64,000 nt of DNA from NCBI GenBank assembly GCA_020723325.1, contig DYJD01000001.1, positions 186,001-250,000 on the forward strand, in the 5' to 3' direction. The position numbers and the translations under genes are program-made. This stretch comes from Desulfosudis oleivorans. GTDB lineage: Bacteria; Desulfobacterota; Desulfobacteria; Desulfobacterales; SURF-7. The notes beneath the pieces were generated by a model that was given only the letters and a program-made list of their open reading frames with translations, had not been told where the DNA came from and ran no database searches. Of this stretch, positions 17,225 through 26,509 are shown piece after piece (position 1 is the first letter of the stretch; the number at the start of each line of letters is the position of its first letter).

Positions 17225-18448
17225 TTATTCATGGCGCAGGGCCTCAATGGGGTCCAATCGAGCCGCCTTACGGGCCGGGAAATAGCCGAAAATAATCCCC
17301 ACCGCTGCGGAGAAAAGAAAAGCAATAAGAACAATCCCCCAATTCAAGATAAAAGGCACGCGCAGGGCCTCGGCACTGGCGGATGCCGCTGCCAGCCCCA
17401 GCAGGATGCCGATCAAACCGCCGAAACAAGACAGCACCACCGCCTCCACCAGAAATTGCATCAGCACGTTTTTTTCCAGGGCGCCGATGGCCAGGCGGAT
17501 GCCGATTTCACGGGTGCGCTCGGTAACAGATACCAGCATGATGTTCATGATGCCGATGCCGCCCACCAACAGACTGACGGCGGCCACGGCGCCCAGCAGG
17601 GCGGTCAGCACCCGGGTGGTGCCGGTGAGGGCGGCCATGACTTCCTTCATGTCCCTGACCATGAAGTCATCTTCCTTGCCTTTGGTGATTCCCCGCCTTT
17701 CACGCATGAGCCGTTCAATGTCCTTCTGCACCTTCTCGGTGGAATAACCGTTGCGGGCCGACACCATGATGGCGTTGACCTCGGTGTTGCCGGCCATGCG
17801 GCGGTGCAGCATGCGGATGGGAACCAGGATGATGTCGTCCTGATCCATGCCGAAGGCGGCCTGGCCCTTGGCAGCCAATACTCCGATGATCTCACAGGTG
17901 ATGTTTTTCAAACGGATGGCGGCGCCCATAGGGTCCTGGGCGCCGAACAGCTCTTTTTGCACGGTTGCACCGATGAGACAGACGGCTTTGCCGGATTTGA
18001 TTTCACCGCTGGTGAAAGTGCGCCCGCCGGCCATGGGCCAGTCCCTGGTGAGCAGGTAATTGTTGTCCGTGCCGGTAACGGAAGTCGACCAGTTTTGGCT
18101 GCCGAAAATGGCCTGGGTCCCCTGGGTGGCGGAGGGGGCCACGGCAGCCAGACCCTCAATTTCCTTTGCAATGGCGGCTGCATCATCCATGCTGAAGTTG
18201 GGCGCATTGGAACGGGTGCCGCCCGGGCCGCGAAACCCCTGGCCCGGCCTGACCTGGAGCAGATTGCTGCCCAGCTTGGATATTTCCGAGGTCACCTGGG
18301 CCGTGGCCCCGTTGCCCAGGGTTACCAGGATGATCACGGCCGCCACCCCGATGACGATTCCCAGGATGGTGAGGGTGGAGCGCAGCACATTGCGGCGAAT
18401 GGCCCGCTGGGCCAATATGATGGTTTCCCAAAGCATCAGGCTGAGCAT
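17225..18448 (-). CDS. macB: MacB-type ABC transporter permease
   Basis: 407 residues. One membrane helix near residues 20-45 ([21 protein letters not shown]), a large periplasmic MacB_PCD domain, then three C-terminal helices of the FtsX type ([58 protein letters not shown]-like). MacB-like proteins work mechanically with a periplasmic adaptor and TolC to export substrates from the periplasm. The ATPase is a separate gene here, unlike E. coli MacB. Last gene of a five-gene overlapping operon (13-base overlap with the ATPase). Exported substrate unknown. Confidence 0.93.
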   Translation of the reverse strand: MLSLMLWETIILAQRAIRRNVLRSTLTILGIVIGVAAVIILVTLGNGATAQVTSEISKLGSNLLQVRPGQGFRGPGGTRSNAPNFSMDDAAAIAKEIEGLAAVAPSATQGTQAIFGSQNWSTSVTGTDNNYLLTRDWPMAGGRTFTSGEIKSGKAVCLIGATVQKELFGAQDPMGAAIRLKNITCEIIGVLAAKGQAAFGMDQDDIILVPIRMLHRRMAGNTEVNAIMVSARNGYSTEKVQKDIERLMRERRGITKGKEDDFMVRDMKEVMAALTGTTRVLTALLGAVAAVSLLVGGIGIMNIMLVSVTERTREIGIRLAIGALEKNVLMQFLVEAVVLSCFGGLIGILLGLAAASASAEALRVPFILNWGIVLIAFLFSAAVGIIFGYFPARKAARLDPIEALRHE

Positions 18449-19164
18449 CCTTCCGGCCGGGTGGCATCAATGTGACCGTCTTTAAAAATGATCCGCCGGC
18501 CGGCATAGGCCGCCATATCCGGCTCATGGGTGACCATGACAATGGTAATGCCCTGTTCCCGGTTAAAGGCGGTGAGCAGGTCCATGACTTCCCGGCTGCG
18601 TTCGGAATCCAGGTTCCCGGTGGGTTCGTCGGCCAGAATCACCTTGGGATCGGTGACAATGGCCCGGGCGATGGCCACGCGCTGCTGCTGTCCGCCGGAA
18701 AGCTCCCCGGGTGTATGGGTTTCCCAGCCGTTGAGACCCACCGCGGTCAGTGCCCGCATGGCGCGGCGGCGCCGTTCCCGCAAGGGGGTGCCCCGGTAGA
18801 TCAGGGGCAGCTCGACGTTTTCCAAGGCCGAGGTCCGGTTCAACAAATTGAAGCCCTGAAAAACAAAACCGATGTAATGCCTGCGGATCAGGGCGCGTTG
18901 ATCCCGCGAAAGCCCTCCAATGTCCGCGCCGTGCAGGAGAAAAACACCCTCGCTGGGGGTGTCAAGACAGCCCAGGATATTCATGCAGGTGGACTTGCCG
19001 GAGCCGCTGGGACCCATCACAGCCACGAATTCGCCTTGCCGGATGCAGATGTCGATGCCTTTTAGGGCCTGCATGGCCGCAGCACCCCGGCCATAAATTT
19101 TAGAAACCCCCTTCATCTGAATGATGGGAATTTCATGAATGTCGCTTTGAATGACCATGGTCAT
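18436..19164 (-). CDS. MacB/LolD-type ABC transporter ATPase
   Basis: 242 residues with all ABC motifs: Walker [11 protein letters not shown]-loop FVFQGFNLL, signature [14 protein letters not shown], Walker [13 protein letters not shown] and H-loop VMVTHEPD. The group is the MacB/LolD/FtsE-like subfamily, which energises transport of periplasmic or envelope substrates. It overlaps the adaptor by 4 bases and the permease by 13, so is translated as a unit with them. Confidence 0.95.
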   Translation of the reverse strand: MTMVIQSDIHEIPIIQMKGVSKIYGRGAAAMQALKGIDICIRQGEFVAVMGPSGSGKSTCMNILGCLDTPSEGVFLLHGADIGGLSRDQRALIRRHYIGFVFQGFNLLNRTSALENVELPLIYRGTPLRERRRRAMRALTAVGLNGWETHTPGELSGGQQQRVAIARAIVTDPKVILADEPTGNLDSERSREVMDLLTAFNREQGITIVMVTHEPDMAAYAGRRIIFKDGHIDATRPEGCSA

Positions 19165-20459
19165 GGTTTGGCGCTCACCGTATCGACCACCAGGGGTAGG
19201 TCCGCCTGAAGATCGCCCTGGATCACCTCTGTCCGGCTACCGTCCGAGGAACCGATGGAAATCGAAATGGGGTGCAGCCGGCCGTTTTGGAGTGTCCAGA
19301 CCTGATGTTGTTTTTTTCCGGCCGGGCCTTCATCCTTTGGTTTTTCCGGAATGCCCCCCGGCCGGCGGAAAATGGCGCCCAGGAGACCGCCGCCCTGGGA
19401 TCGATCGTTCCTGGATTTTTCCGGTGGTGAAAACCGGAGGGCGGCATTGGGCACCAATAAGGCCTTTTCGATTTTGCGGACAATAATATCGGCGGTGGCG
19501 GTCATGCCCGGGCGCAGGGAAAGGTCGGAGTTGTTCACGTTCAACAGGGTTTCATAGGTGACCACGCCGTTCAGGGTCTTAGGGCCGAAGCGAACCTGGG
19601 TGATCTGGGCCGGGAATTTCCGGTTGGGATAGGCGTCCACGGAAAAAGCGGCCTCCTGGCCGGTTTTTACCTGGGCCACGTCGGCTTCATCCACATCCAC
19701 ATGCAATTCCATTTGGGTCAGATCTTCGGCCAGGGTAAAGAGCACCGGGGCCTGCAAGGAGGCGGCCACGGTCTGGCCCGGCTCCACCGAACGTACCAGA
19801 ACCACGCCGTTGATGGGCGAACGAATGACGGTTTTGGCCAGATCCGTTTCCATGGCGTTCAGAGCAGCCTGGGCCTGGTTGACCGTTGCTTTGGCGCTGG
19901 TTTCATCAGCCATGGCCCGCTCCAGGGCCGCCTTGGCCGTATCCATATCATGGAGAGATACGGCCTTGCTGTTGCTCAGGATGCGCACTTCCTGCAGCCT
20001 GGCCAAAGCGGCGCGGGTTTCCTGGATGGTGGCCTGGGCTTGCACCACCTTGGCCCGGGCCGATTCAAGCGCGGCTTTGGCCTGCAAAACCTGGGCCTCT
20101 AGTTTGGATGTGTCCAACCGGGCCAGGACCTGGCCGGTTTTGACCTGGTCATTATAATCCACTTCCACGGTTTTGATGATGCCGGACAGTTCACTACCCA
20201 TGATAATTTGATTGGTGGGTTGCAGATTGCCCGTGGCCGTTACCGTGACGGTCAGGTCTCCCTGTTGAACCGGCAGGGTTTTGTATTCCACCTGGGCGCT
20301 GGGCTTCTTTCCATCCCATTTGACATAAGCAACAGCCAGAATCGGTATGAGCAATATTGCCAGCAGCCAGGGTTTGCGGCTGCGGATTTTTTTTCCGGCG
20401 ATTTCCAGGGCCGGGGTGGCGGCAAGATTGGAATCCCTGTCAGGGCTTGTGGTTTTCAT
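19161..20459 (-). CDS. macA: MacA-type periplasmic adaptor (HlyD/RND family)
   Basis: 432 residues. One N-terminal membrane helix (WLLAILLIPILAVAYVKW), then a barrel-sandwich hybrid split by a long helical hairpin (QAKAALESARAKVVQAQATI, ATVNQAQAALNAMETDL), then a beta-barrel (LHVDVDEADVAQVKTGQEAAF) and a membrane-proximal domain. It links the inner-membrane ABC permease to the TolC-type channel. An insertion near residues 340-390 (Pro/Gly/Lys-rich) is longer than in E. coli MacA. Overlaps both neighbours by 4 bases. Confidence 0.93.
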   Translation of the reverse strand: MKTTSPDRDSNLAATPALEIAGKKIRSRKPWLLAILLIPILAVAYVKWDGKKPSAQVEYKTLPVQQGDLTVTVTATGNLQPTNQIIMGSELSGIIKTVEVDYNDQVKTGQVLARLDTSKLEAQVLQAKAALESARAKVVQAQATIQETRAALARLQEVRILSNSKAVSLHDMDTAKAALERAMADETSAKATVNQAQAALNAMETDLAKTVIRSPINGVVLVRSVEPGQTVAASLQAPVLFTLAEDLTQMELHVDVDEADVAQVKTGQEAAFSVDAYPNRKFPAQITQVRFGPKTLNGVVTYETLLNVNNSDLSLRPGMTATADIIVRKIEKALLVPNAALRFSPPEKSRNDRSQGGGLLGAIFRRPGGIPEKPKDEGPAGKKQHQVWTLQNGRLHPISISIGSSDGSRTEVIQGDLQADLPLVVDTVSAKP

Positions 20460-21919
20460 GGGATGAAATCCTTTTTAGATTGGGCCGGCGGCTTGGCCGG
20501 GGGGCTGCTGGATGTCCAGCCGCCGCCCATGGTTTTATACAGCCGCACCCAATTGGAAGTCACCGCCGCATTGCTCTGCACCAACTGGTCCTGAAAAGAG
20601 AGCAGGGAGCGTTGGGCATCCAGCACAGCGGAAAAATCCACCAGACCGGCTTTATATTGATCCTGGGATATCCGCACCGCTGCTTGGGCCGCCTCCACGG
20701 CCAGGGCCAGGGCCTCACGGCGCACTTGTTCCTGGGCAAAGGCGGTGAGGGCGCTTTCCACTTCTGTAAGGGCGCTGAGAACAGCGGCTTCATAACGGAT
20801 CAAGGCTTGTTCCTGCAAGGCGGATTGCACCTCAATATTTTGGCGAACGGCACTGGCATCGAATATCCGCCAGGAAACGGCCGGGCCGTAATTCCAGAAG
20901 CGGCCGAAAGGCTCAAACCAATCGGAGAATCGGGTGGCTTCCAGGCCGATGGTGCCGCCCAGCCTGAATTTGGGATACAGTTCAGCCTCGGCCACCCCGA
21001 TGCGGGCGCTTTGGGCCGCCAGCAGGCGCTCGGCCTTGCGGATGTCCGGCCGGTTTCGGAGGGCTTCCGCTGGCAAGCCCATGGCCAGGGTCAGGTCCGG
21101 CACCGGGATTGATCCTGGCGGACCCAGGCGCGCGTGTAGGCTGCCGGGCGCTTGCCCGGTCATCACCGCAAGCCGGTTCAAAGCTGCTTCCAGGCCGATC
21201 TTCAGGGAGGGAATTTGGGCCCTGGTGTTCTCCAGATTATAGCGGGCTTGTTGCACAGCCAGTTCATTGCCCAGGCCGGCCTGATAGCGGGCCTTACTCA
21301 AATCCAGGGTTTCCTGCTGAATTTGCAGATTGGTCCCGGCTGCCGTGAGGCGGGATTGAAAGGCGCGCACATCCAAATAATTCAGCACGGTCTCAGCGGT
21401 GATCGAGACCATGGTGGCATGGCGCTCTTCTTCAAAAGCCTCCATGTCCGCTTGGGCCGCCTGCAAGGAACGTTGTCTGCCCCCGAAAATGTCCAGTTCC
21501 CAACTGGCATCAAAGCCGGCCCGATACAGCTCCCCGGTTTGCTGGTGGCTGCGTGATTGGGTAAAGGAAGCGCTTGCATCCAGTGTGGGAAATTGATCGG
21601 CGGTGGAGATGCCGCGCCGGGCGCGGGCTTCACGCACCCGGGCTTGGGCTTCTTTCAGATCAAGGTTGCTGTCCAGGGTTTGTCGGATCAGATCCGAGAG
21701 CAAGGGGTCCTGCAGGTTCCGCCACCACTGGGACATGGTCGCCGGCTCCATGGGGCCGGTCTGCAAGCCGGCGGGAAGGTCCGCATGCCAAGCCTTTGGA
21801 AGCGGGAAGTCCGGCGGCTGATAATCCGGGCCCACCGCACAGGCACACAGGCTGAAAAGGCCCATGACCATTAAAAACATGGAAACAATATAAGGGGGCT
21901 GATTCAATTTTGTTTCCAA
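20456..21919 (-). CDS. TolC-family outer-membrane efflux lipoprotein (NodT/OprM-like)
   Basis: 487 residues. Signal peptide ending in lipobox SLCAC with the typical AVGPDYQPP start of the NodT/OprM subfamily, so a lipid-anchored outer-membrane channel. Two OEP repeats of long helices plus beta strands are evident (LDLKEAQARVREARARRG; RNRPDIRKAERLLAAQSA). It would complete the MacAB tripartite pump. Overlaps the adaptor by 4 bases and the upstream flavoprotein by 16. Confidence 0.92.
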   Translation of the reverse strand: METKLNQPPYIVSMFLMVMGLFSLCACAVGPDYQPPDFPLPKAWHADLPAGLQTGPMEPATMSQWWRNLQDPLLSDLIRQTLDSNLDLKEAQARVREARARRGISTADQFPTLDASASFTQSRSHQQTGELYRAGFDASWELDIFGGRQRSLQAAQADMEAFEEERHATMVSITAETVLNYLDVRAFQSRLTAAGTNLQIQQETLDLSKARYQAGLGNELAVQQARYNLENTRAQIPSLKIGLEAALNRLAVMTGQAPGSLHARLGPPGSIPVPDLTLAMGLPAEALRNRPDIRKAERLLAAQSARIGVAEAELYPKFRLGGTIGLEATRFSDWFEPFGRFWNYGPAVSWRIFDASAVRQNIEVQSALQEQALIRYEAAVLSALTEVESALTAFAQEQVRREALALAVEAAQAAVRISQDQYKAGLVDFSAVLDAQRSLLSFQDQLVQSNAAVTSNWVRLYKTMGGGWTSSSPPAKPPAQSKKDFIP

Positions 21920-23529
21920 TAGGGATTAATCAAATCTTCAAAAATGGTCATGGCTGCGCCGGCGCCGTGTCCGGAGGCGGTGACGATCTGCTTGAAGCCG
22001 CCGACCACGTCGCCGGCAGCATAAATGCCGGGGATATTGGTACGGTAGCGATCATTCCAGAGATAGCCCTCGTCAGTGAGTTTCAGGCCGATTTCTTGGG
22101 CAAGGGTGGTGGCCGGCATATAACCGATGGCAATGAAAACCCCGCTGACCTTCATGGCGCTTGTTGTATTTGTTTTATTGTTCAGCACCAGGATTTCTTC
22201 CACCTGGTGCTTGCCGCGGATTTCCTGGATCTCCGTGTTGAACAGCACTGGAATGCGGTTTTGAATCACCTGCTGGGTCAGTACTTCCTGGGCTTTGAAA
22301 CGATCCCCGCGATGGATCATGGTGACATCCGCGCCGATGTTTTTCAAGTGCAGGGCCTCGGTGACCGCACTGTTGCCGCCGCCCACCATGACGACTTTTT
22401 CACCGGCGAAAAGCGGGCCGTCGCAGGTGCTGCAATAGCTTACCCCATGGCCGGCGAGCCTGGCCTCACCCGGCACCCCCAGATGGCGATGGGTGGCGCC
22501 GGTGGCAAGCAAAAGGGTTTTGGTGATGAATTTGCGGCGGCTGGTTTTAACGATTATGGGCTTGCCCGGCGTTACCTGAAGGACTTCTTCCCCTGGAAAG
22601 ATTTGGACGTATTCCAGGGCGTGACTGACCATGATATCCACCAGGGTTTTACCGCCCACCTGTTTCAGACCCGGATAATTTTCCACCATCGGTGTGGTGG
22701 CCACCTGTCCGCCCAGAACCCCTTTTTCCACCACCACGGATTTTAAGCCGCTGCGGGCCGCATAAATACCGGCAGTCAGGCCGGCTGGACCGCCCCCCAC
22801 AATCACCAGGTCCGTCGCCACTTCCTCGGCATCGCTTTCCGGAATGAAAATGGTTTGTTGCTCCATTTTCTCAAGGGAAGACATGAAGAGTTCCTCAGTC
22901 TGCGCCCCTTGGGCAATGAGAACATCCTCAGCATAGGTCTGGGGCACGGAATGGGCCGCATATTTTTCCGCCAGTTCCGGATTGGCCTGGATATCGATGA
23001 TCTGAAGGGAAATCAAATCCGGTCTGGCCACGGCCGCCTTCAAGGCGTTCAAGGCCTGTTGCGGACAATAGGGGCAGGTGGGGCTGACAAACACCTTGAT
23101 GCTGCGTGGGGACTTTATCCGGTTTAAAACCGCTTCAGAATCCTTACTGAGGTTGCTGCGCCCGAATCCCATGAGGAGCAAGGCTTCCAGAAAAAGCCGG
23201 CCTTCTTCGCCGATGGGGGCCCCCAGCCACTGAATGTGGTAGCGGTCCGGGTCGAACATGATGGTGGGGGCGTTTTGCACCTTGTTTTTAACAGCCGCTT
23301 CATGGCCCAGGTTGAATTCCCGCAGAACGATTTTGTCCGTCAGGCGGCGGAAAAAGCGAATGGCCTGGCGTGCGGCATCACTGAAAACATCATTTTTGCC
23401 GGGTTGGGCAAAAAGAATGATGGGAATCTCCTGATCCATACCTTGAAACAGTTTTTGCAGTTCTCTTTCAATTGCTTGTTCATTCGGTTGGGGGCTTGTG
23501 GTCATGGCGGTAATCCTTTTGATATGCAA
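21904..23529 (-). CDS. AhpF/thioredoxin-reductase-like flavoprotein with glutaredoxin-like N-domain
   Basis: 541 residues. The N-terminal ~210 residues form two thioredoxin folds, as in AhpF. The second has the redox motif SPTCPYCPQQ; the first lacks a Cys pair. The C-terminal ~310 residues form a thioredoxin reductase with FAD motif VIVGGGPAGLTAGIYAARSG, active site YCSTCDG, NAD(P)H motif VVMVGGGNSAVTEAL and GIYAAGDVVGG. It moves electrons from NAD(P)H to the internal dithiol and on to a peroxiredoxin or other disulfide partner, which is not encoded nearby. It is the promoter-proximal gene of the MacAB-TolC operon, an unusual partner that may tie export to redox stress. Confidence 0.9.
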   Translation of the reverse strand: MHIKRITAMTTSPQPNEQAIERELQKLFQGMDQEIPIILFAQPGKNDVFSDAARQAIRFFRRLTDKIVLREFNLGHEAAVKNKVQNAPTIMFDPDRYHIQWLGAPIGEEGRLFLEALLLMGFGRSNLSKDSEAVLNRIKSPRSIKVFVSPTCPYCPQQALNALKAAVARPDLISLQIIDIQANPELAEKYAAHSVPQTYAEDVLIAQGAQTEELFMSSLEKMEQQTIFIPESDAEEVATDLVIVGGGPAGLTAGIYAARSGLKSVVVEKGVLGGQVATTPMVENYPGLKQVGGKTLVDIMVSHALEYVQIFPGEEVLQVTPGKPIIVKTSRRKFITKTLLLATGATHRHLGVPGEARLAGHGVSYCSTCDGPLFAGEKVVMVGGGNSAVTEALHLKNIGADVTMIHRGDRFKAQEVLTQQVIQNRIPVLFNTEIQEIRGKHQVEEILVLNNKTNTTSAMKVSGVFIAIGYMPATTLAQEIGLKLTDEGYLWNDRYRTNIPGIYAAGDVVGGFKQIVTASGHGAGAAMTIFEDLINPYWKQN

Positions 23530-23559
23530 TCAGTGAGTTTTCGGAATGAATTTATAAAA

Positions 23560-23588
23560 AACATAGGGAAAGAAAAGGGGCCTGTCAA
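23560..23588 (-). promoter_or_regulatory. Promoter of the flavoprotein-MacAB-TolC operon
   Basis: On the minus strand a perfect TTGACA (23588-23583), 17 bases, TATGTT (23565-23560). Start near 23553, about 24 bases ahead of the ATG at 23529. Confidence 0.65.
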
Positions 23589-23672
23589 GACATTACCCTT
23601 GGAATCTTTCGGGTTACAACCCGGAGCCTTTCATGGGGATAAAATATCCTCAACCCAAAAAGCAATTCATGC

Positions 23673-23701
23673 TTGACGAACTCTGAATATTGATTTAATA
23701 A
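23673..23701 (+). promoter_or_regulatory. Possible promoter for the REC/TCS/DegP block
   Basis: TTGACG at 23673-23678, 17 bases, TAATAA at 23696-23701. The first gene starts at 23887, so the leader would be about 180 bases. Nothing else was identified in the 357-base gap 23530-23886 apart from the divergent promoter. Confidence 0.4.
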
Positions 23702-23886
23702 GCCTCTTCAACCGTTGTTCGGATCATTACCCCATTGACGAACATGCGGTTACTCTCGATTTTTCTTCCGGATTGCGCGCTGAACGTCTACTGTTTCTGG
23801 GTTGGACTCGAACTGAATCCTAAAATCGAATATAGCTTGAGTTAGCGGCACACAAGATAAAAATTCTATTACAATGGAAATTCAGC

Positions 23887-24255
23887 ATGAAAAATTTGCA
23901 TTCGACTATCATGGTTGTTGATGATGATGTGCAGTTCCGGTCCATGGCTGAAATTCTGCTGACCCACCAGACAAGCAGCAATGTGCATGCATTTGCCGAC
24001 GGCAAGACCGCATTGTCCTATTTGGAGATGAAAAACAATGTGGATATCATCCTTTCCGATATCAACATGCCGGAAATGAATGGTCTGGAACTGCTGACCG
24101 CCATCAAAAAAAAATATCCGAACAAGACCTGTATCATGATGTCCGGCGATCCGAACAATGAAAAAGTCGCCAGGGCCATGGGGGCTGATGCCTACATCAA
24201 CAAGCCCTTTCATATTCAAGAAATAACCAAGCTGTTGCAGACCTTTGCCCGCTGA
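23887..24255 (+). CDS. Single-domain response regulator
   Basis: 122 residues, just one receiver domain: MVVDDDVQF acidic cluster, IILSDINMPEMNG phosphoacceptor, MMSGD and AYINKPF. No output domain, so probably a phosphotransfer intermediate or a CheY-like switch. It is 55 bases upstream of the OmpR-type regulator and runs the same way. Confidence 0.92.
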   Translation: MKNLHSTIMVVDDDVQFRSMAEILLTHQTSSNVHAFADGKTALSYLEMKNNVDIILSDINMPEMNGLELLTAIKKKYPNKTCIMMSGDPNNEKVARAMGADAYINKPFHIQEITKLLQTFAR

Positions 24256-24310
24256 GAGGGAAGTTGCGGATTGCCTGCCTGTTCCTTGCGCCAAGCAATG
24301 AAAAAATCAG

Positions 24311-24991
24311 ATGAGACTTCTTTTGGTTGAAGACGATCAAAAGATCGCCGCATTCATTATAAAAGGATTCAAGGCCGAAGGCTTTGCCGTGGATCATGCC
24401 GCTGACGGCGAGGAAGGCCTGGATCTGGCCTTGACCGAACCGTATGATGCCGCTGTCATTGACATCATGCTGCCGAAAACAGACGGCCTTACGCTGATCG
24501 CCCACATGCGCAAGGAGAAAGTCGGTACGCCGGTGATCATTCTCAGTGCCAAGGGTTCAGTGGATGACCGTGTCAAAGGCCTGCGCATCGGCGGCGATGA
24601 TTATCTTACCAAGCCTTTTTCCTTTTCCGAATTGCTGGCCCGGATTCAGGCCCTGATCCGTCGCAGCAGCGGCGCTTCGGAACCGACCCAGTTGACCGTG
24701 GCCGACATCACCATGAACCTCATTACCCGGGAAGTGTTGCGGGCCGGTCAAAAAATCGAGCTGCAACCCCTGGAATTTTCGCTTTTGGAATATTTGATGC
24801 GCAATCCGGGCCGGGTGGTATCAAAGACCATGATCATGGAGCATGTCTGGGATTATTATTTTGATCCTGGAACCAACGTGGTGGAGTCGCGCATCTACAA
24901 ACTCAGGGAAAAATTGGACAAAGGCTTTCCGGTCAAGCGGATTCATACGGTTCGTGGGGTGGGTTATGTTCTCCGGGAAAAGACGGATTAA
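24311..24991 (+). CDS. OmpR/PhoB-family response regulator
   Basis: 226 residues. Receiver domain (LLVEDDQKIAAFIIKGF, AVIDIMLPKTDG, ILSAKGS, YLTKPFSFSELLARI) plus a C-terminal winged helix (ELQPLEFSLLEYLMRNPGRVVSKTMIMEHVWDY, VVESRIYKLREKL, VRGVGYVL). The stop overlaps the kinase start by 26 bases. With the kinase and the DegP-type protease next to it, it looks like a CpxR/CusR-style envelope-stress regulator. Confidence 0.95.
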   Translation: MRLLLVEDDQKIAAFIIKGFKAEGFAVDHAADGEEGLDLALTEPYDAAVIDIMLPKTDGLTLIAHMRKEKVGTPVIILSAKGSVDDRVKGLRIGGDDYLTKPFSFSELLARIQALIRRSSGASEPTQLTVADITMNLITREVLRAGQKIELQPLEFSLLEYLMRNPGRVVSKTMIMEHVWDYYFDPGTNVVESRIYKLREKLDKGFPVKRIHTVRGVGYVLREKTD

Positions 24992-26408
24992 TATTCGACA
25001 CTCCCTGGCATTCCGCCTCACCCTTTGGTATGCCGCGGTCTTCATGGTTTCTTCCTGTGTGGCTTTCTTTTTTTTCTATTTTCTGATCACCCTGGTCATC
25101 AAAAACCAGACCGATCAGGAGCTGTTGAGCTCGGTTCAGACCATATCTTCCATTTTTCATATGCAGGGCATGGACGCGGTCATGCGTCAAGTGGTGATTG
25201 AATCCCAGGCCGCAGGGGAGAAGAAGATTTTTTTTCGTTTTCTGTATCCCAACGGCGCTGTATTCTCCTCTTCCAATATCAGCCATTGGCGCAGCATCGA
25301 TGTTGATCGTGAAGCCGTAAATCATCTTTTGCGCGACGGCATGCCCGTGTTCGTGGATATCCGCCTTGCCGACAGTCAATTGAATGTGCGCTCGCTCTAT
25401 GCCATTATCGGGCCGGGGATCATCATTCAATTGGGTCTATCCATGGAGCATCAAGGCCAAATCATCAAAGCCTTCCGCAAAATCTTTGTTTTGACCATGG
25501 CCGGCTTGTTTATCTTTGCCGGGCTGATGGGTTGGTTCCTGGCGCGCAGGGCCTTGGTGGGAGTGGAAAGGGTCAGCCGGACAGCCCAGCGCATCTCGGC
25601 CGGCAGTTTGCAGGAACGGGTGCCGGTGAAAAAGAAAGAAGATGAAATCGACCGCCTGGCCTTGACCTTTAATCAGATGCTGGATCGGATACAAACCCTG
25701 ATTACGGGGATCCGGGAAATGAGCGACAATATCGCCCATGATTTAAAAAGCCCCATCACCCGGATTCGCGGCCTGGCAGAGGTCACCATCACCTCTGATC
25801 CGGCCTTGTCAGACTATGAACATATGGCTGCCAGCACCATTGAGGAATGCGACCGACTCTTGGAAATGATCAACACCATGTTGCTTATTTCCAAAACCGA
25901 AGCCGGAGCCATGCAACTGAATCGGGAGCCCCTGGACCTATACGCCCTGGTAAATAATGCCTGTGATTTATTCCAATCGTCTGCCGAAGACAAGCAGGTT
26001 CAGTTGAAACGGCATCTTGCCGAATCCACAAATTTTATGGGAGATGTGCGTTTGCTGCAACGCATGCTGGCCAATTTAATCGATAATGCCATAAAGTATA
26101 CGCAACCAGGCGGGACGGTGATGATTCAGACGGCTTTGGAACCGGACCGGCAAATCAGAATTTCCATTATGGATACCGGGGCGGGAATTTCTGAAACGGA
26201 TTTGCTCCACATTTTCGAACGGTTTTACCGTGCTGATCCAAGCCGGTCCGAGGCGGGCACCGGACTTGGGCTGAGTTTCGCCCGGGCCGTGGCCCGGGCC
26301 CATGGGGGCGATATAACGGTTGAATCCAAGCTCGGGGCCGGGAGTTGCTTCAGTGTTCTGCTTCCCGGTGCGGATGGCAGCACCTATCCGGCTATTTCCG
26401 GAAAATAA
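24966..26408 (+). CDS. HAMP-containing sensor histidine kinase
   Basis: 480 residues from the ATG at 24966; longer in-frame starts run back through the regulator gene and are unlikely. Two membrane helices (about 15-40 and 170-195) flank a ~130-residue periplasmic sensor. Then HAMP (RRALVGVERVSRTAQRISAG), HisKA with NIAHDLKSPITRIRG (His258), N-box NLIDNAIKYTQPGG, DTGAGIS and GTGLGLSFARAV. It is the cognate kinase of the overlapping OmpR-type regulator. The gene order with DegP suggests it senses envelope or protein-folding stress. Confidence 0.95.
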   Translation: MFSGKRRINIRHSLAFRLTLWYAAVFMVSSCVAFFFFYFLITLVIKNQTDQELLSSVQTISSIFHMQGMDAVMRQVVIESQAAGEKKIFFRFLYPNGAVFSSSNISHWRSIDVDREAVNHLLRDGMPVFVDIRLADSQLNVRSLYAIIGPGIIIQLGLSMEHQGQIIKAFRKIFVLTMAGLFIFAGLMGWFLARRALVGVERVSRTAQRISAGSLQERVPVKKKEDEIDRLALTFNQMLDRIQTLITGIREMSDNIAHDLKSPITRIRGLAEVTITSDPALSDYEHMAASTIEECDRLLEMINTMLLISKTEAGAMQLNREPLDLYALVNNACDLFQSSAEDKQVQLKRHLAESTNFMGDVRLLQRMLANLIDNAIKYTQPGGTVMIQTALEPDRQIRISIMDTGAGISETDLLHIFERFYRADPSRSEAGTGLGLSFARAVARAHGGDITVESKLGAGSCFSVLLPGADGSTYPAISGK

Positions 26409-26509
26409 CTTTTTGATCATTTTCAGATCATCTTACCGTTAGACGGATAGACTATTCTCGTCTCCATCAAAACAAATTTCTATTCACTAATTGCGATAAG
26501 GAGGTTTTT

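Noticed and set aside
17171-18475. 434-residue open frame on the plus strand
   Set aside because: Antisense to the ABC permease; low-complexity His/Gly/Gln composition and no ribosome site.
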